A DNA stretch of 8,380 nucleotides from Akkermansiaceae bacterium (GTDB lineage: Bacteria > Verrucomicrobiota > Verrucomicrobiia > Verrucomicrobiales > Akkermansiaceae). Positions 7,011 to 8,380 of the stretch are shown piece by piece. A program made the translations under genes and the position numbers. Under the pieces are notes generated by a model, which made no database searches, was not told the DNA's origin, and was given only the letters and a program-made list of their open reading frames with translations. Position 1 is the stretch's first letter, and every line of letters starts with the position of its first letter. The stretch is from NCBI GenBank assembly GCA_023301545.1, contig JALZUI010000094.1, positions 1 to 8,380 on the forward strand, given 5' to 3'.

Positions 7011-8380
7011 ATGTTGAGTATGAAATTACTCCGTGCTGTTTTTTTATGTCTAGCTATTGCCACCGTCACTAAAGCGGAGCGACCTAATATTATCTTTATC
7101 TTTGCTGACGATTGGGGCTGGGAAGACCTTAGTTGCCATGATCACCCTTTTGTTAAGACCCCTAACATTGATCGCTTGGCCAAAGAAGGGCGAGACTTTC
7201 ACCGCTTCACCGTAGCGAGTCCAGTATGCTCACCCAGTCGTACCGCAGTCATGACGGGACATTTCCCTGCACGACACCTAGTTGATGGCCACTTCGCCAC
7301 TGTCGAGAGTAATACAAAACGCGGGATGCCTGACTGGGTAAAACCCTCTGCTCCTAGCCTCCCTCGAATGCTCCAACAAGCAGGATACGCAACCGCACAC
7401 TTTGGCAAATGGCACCTCTCAAATAATATGATCCCAGATTCACCTTCAGTTGGTGAATACGGATATGACACATATGGTGCATTTAACTGCTCAGGTGAGC
7501 AAATGCCCTACGATCATGATGTTGACCGTTCGATCGCGTTTATTGAGCACGTGACCAGTCAGGAACAACAGAAACCGTTTTTCATCAACCTCTGGATCCA
7601 TGAGCCGCACACCCCCTTCCACGTCATCCCTAAGTATCGCCAAATGTTCCCTGAAATTACAGATGAAGGAGAAAACATCTATGCTGCTACCTTAGCTTAT
7701 GCCGATGAGCGTATCGGAGAACTCTTGGATTACCTCGATGAAGCGAAACTCACTGATAACACCCTAGTCATCTTCAGTTCAGACAATGGCCCCGCACGTG
7801 CTTATAATAAAGCTCCGGCTGAAATTGCACTAACCTATGACTCTGCAACAGGAGCAGGTTTCGGGATTGGCGCAGCTAAGGGGACGACTGCTGGACGTAA
7901 AGGATGGAAAGCTTCGCTCCATGAAGGCGGGATGAATGTCCCCTTTCTGGTTCGTTGGCCTGGAAAAATAGAACCTGGAACAGTAGATAACCAGAGCTTA
8001 ATCTCCGCAGTAGATTTACTCCCTACCTTTCTAAATATCGCAGGAGGAAAATTACCTGCGAATTACCAACCTGACGGTCTCGATTATACAGATGTCCTTA
8101 AAGGGGAACTTCTAACCAATCGGAAAAAGGCTCTCTTCTCACGTTATAGTCGTGGAGGACCAGCTATGCATTGGGCCAGCTATATGGTTACTAAGGACGG
8201 GTTCAAATACTTAGCGACCGATAACTTTAATAGAGTCGAAATTTATAATCTTGCCAAAGATCCATTGGAGAACGTTGATCTCTCAAATGACAGGCCTGAA
8301 CTAGTCACAGAATTGAGAGCAGAACTCGACGCATGGCTTGCTACACTTCCCTCTAAACCTCAGGGAGAGGTATTTTCTAA
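7011..8380 (+). CDS. Secreted type I (S1 family) sulfatase, 3' end beyond the window
   Basis: The frame is open from ATG 7011 to the last base, giving 456 codons plus the first two bases (AA) of the next, so the C-terminus is cut off. The second in-frame ATG at 7020 gives a neater signal peptide (MKLLRAVFLCLAIATVTKA, cleavage before ERPN) and may be the true start; neither has a Shine-Dalgarno sequence. In numbering from 7011, metal ligands are Asp33-Asp34 (FADDWGW) and Asp258-Asn259 (SSDNG). The signature is canonical: Cys73-Ser-Pro-Ser-Arg77 with TAVMTG, the Cys being converted to formylglycine. GKWHL (132-136), HEPH (197-200) and RKGWKASLHEGG (296-307) complete the active site. IYNLAKDPLENVDL (421-434) is close to the usual end of S1 sulfatases, so only a short tail is probably missing. 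It follows the aminotransferase by 48 nt but functionally matches the fucosidase-sulfatase block. The substrate is unknown. Confidence 0.93.
   Translation, partial: MLSMKLLRAVFLCLAIATVTKAERPNIIFIFADDWGWEDLSCHDHPFVKTPNIDRLAKEGRDFHRFTVASPVCSPSRTAVMTGHFPARHLVDGHFATVESNTKRGMPDWVKPSAPSLPRMLQQAGYATAHFGKWHLSNNMIPDSPSVGEYGYDTYGAFNCSGEQMPYDHDVDRSIAFIEHVTSQEQQKPFFINLWIHEPHTPFHVIPKYRQMFPEITDEGENIYAATLAYADERIGELLDYLDEAKLTDNTLVIFSSDNGPARAYNKAPAEIALTYDSATGAGFGIGAAKGTTAGRKGWKASLHEGGMNVPFLVRWPGKIEPGTVDNQSLISAVDLLPTFLNIAGGKLPANYQPDGLDYTDVLKGELLTNRKKALFSRYSRGGPAMHWASYMVTKDGFKYLATDNFNRVEIYNLAKDPLENVDLSNDRPELVTELRAELDAWLATLPSKPQGEVFS

Noticed and set aside
7011..8380. Treating the final TAA of the window as the stop of the second sulfatase
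   Set aside because: Counting from the ATG, the last full codon is TCT at 8376-8378, so the trailing AA belongs to the next codon; the TAA is out of frame and the gene continues past the window.

Overview
The window looks like a stretch of a marine or host-associated polysaccharide degrader, most likely a member of the Verrucomicrobiota (Opitutae/Puniceicoccales-like) or a related PVC bacterium. This is inferred from three things: several secreted type I sulfatases lie beside a fucosidase and a beta-helix glycosidase; base composition is moderate to AT-leaning; and most genes lack a Shine-Dalgarno sequence. No 16S rRNA or other phylogenetic marker is present, so the assignment is tentative. 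All six genes are on the + strand, and no RNA gene, insertion sequence, CRISPR array or regulator was seen.

Layout. Positions 59-5175 form a tight three-gene block: a secreted GH29 alpha-L-fucosidase, a secreted S1-type sulfatase 6 nt downstream, and a large lipoprotein with a right-handed parallel beta-helix that overlaps the sulfatase by 4 nt (ATGA). The lipoprotein's architecture resembles the GH141 fucosidase family. An 82-nt gap follows, then a small secreted protein of unknown function (5258-5773). After a further 106 nt comes a cytoplasmic class V aminotransferase (5880-6962). A second secreted sulfatase starts at 7011 or 7020, and its reading frame is still open at the window's last base (8380), so its 3' end is missing.

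How the genes fit together. An exo-fucosidase, two sulfatases of clearly different subfamilies and a putative GH141 enzyme make a set suited to stepwise desulfation and defucosylation of a sulfated fucose polymer such as fucoidan. Host sulfated glycans are also possible. All four carry export signals, so the work is extracytoplasmic. There is no transporter, SusC/D pair or fucose catabolic gene here, so this would be part of a larger or dispersed system. The aminotransferase looks like core amino-acid metabolism and may mark a junction between accessory degradation genes and the housekeeping chromosome.

The observation most worth checking is the first sulfatase's active-site signature, CMGSR, which lacks the Pro or Ala normally recognised by the formylglycine-generating enzyme. 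A second, weaker one is an 8-bp inverted repeat that could tie translation of the small secreted protein to that of the beta-helix gene.
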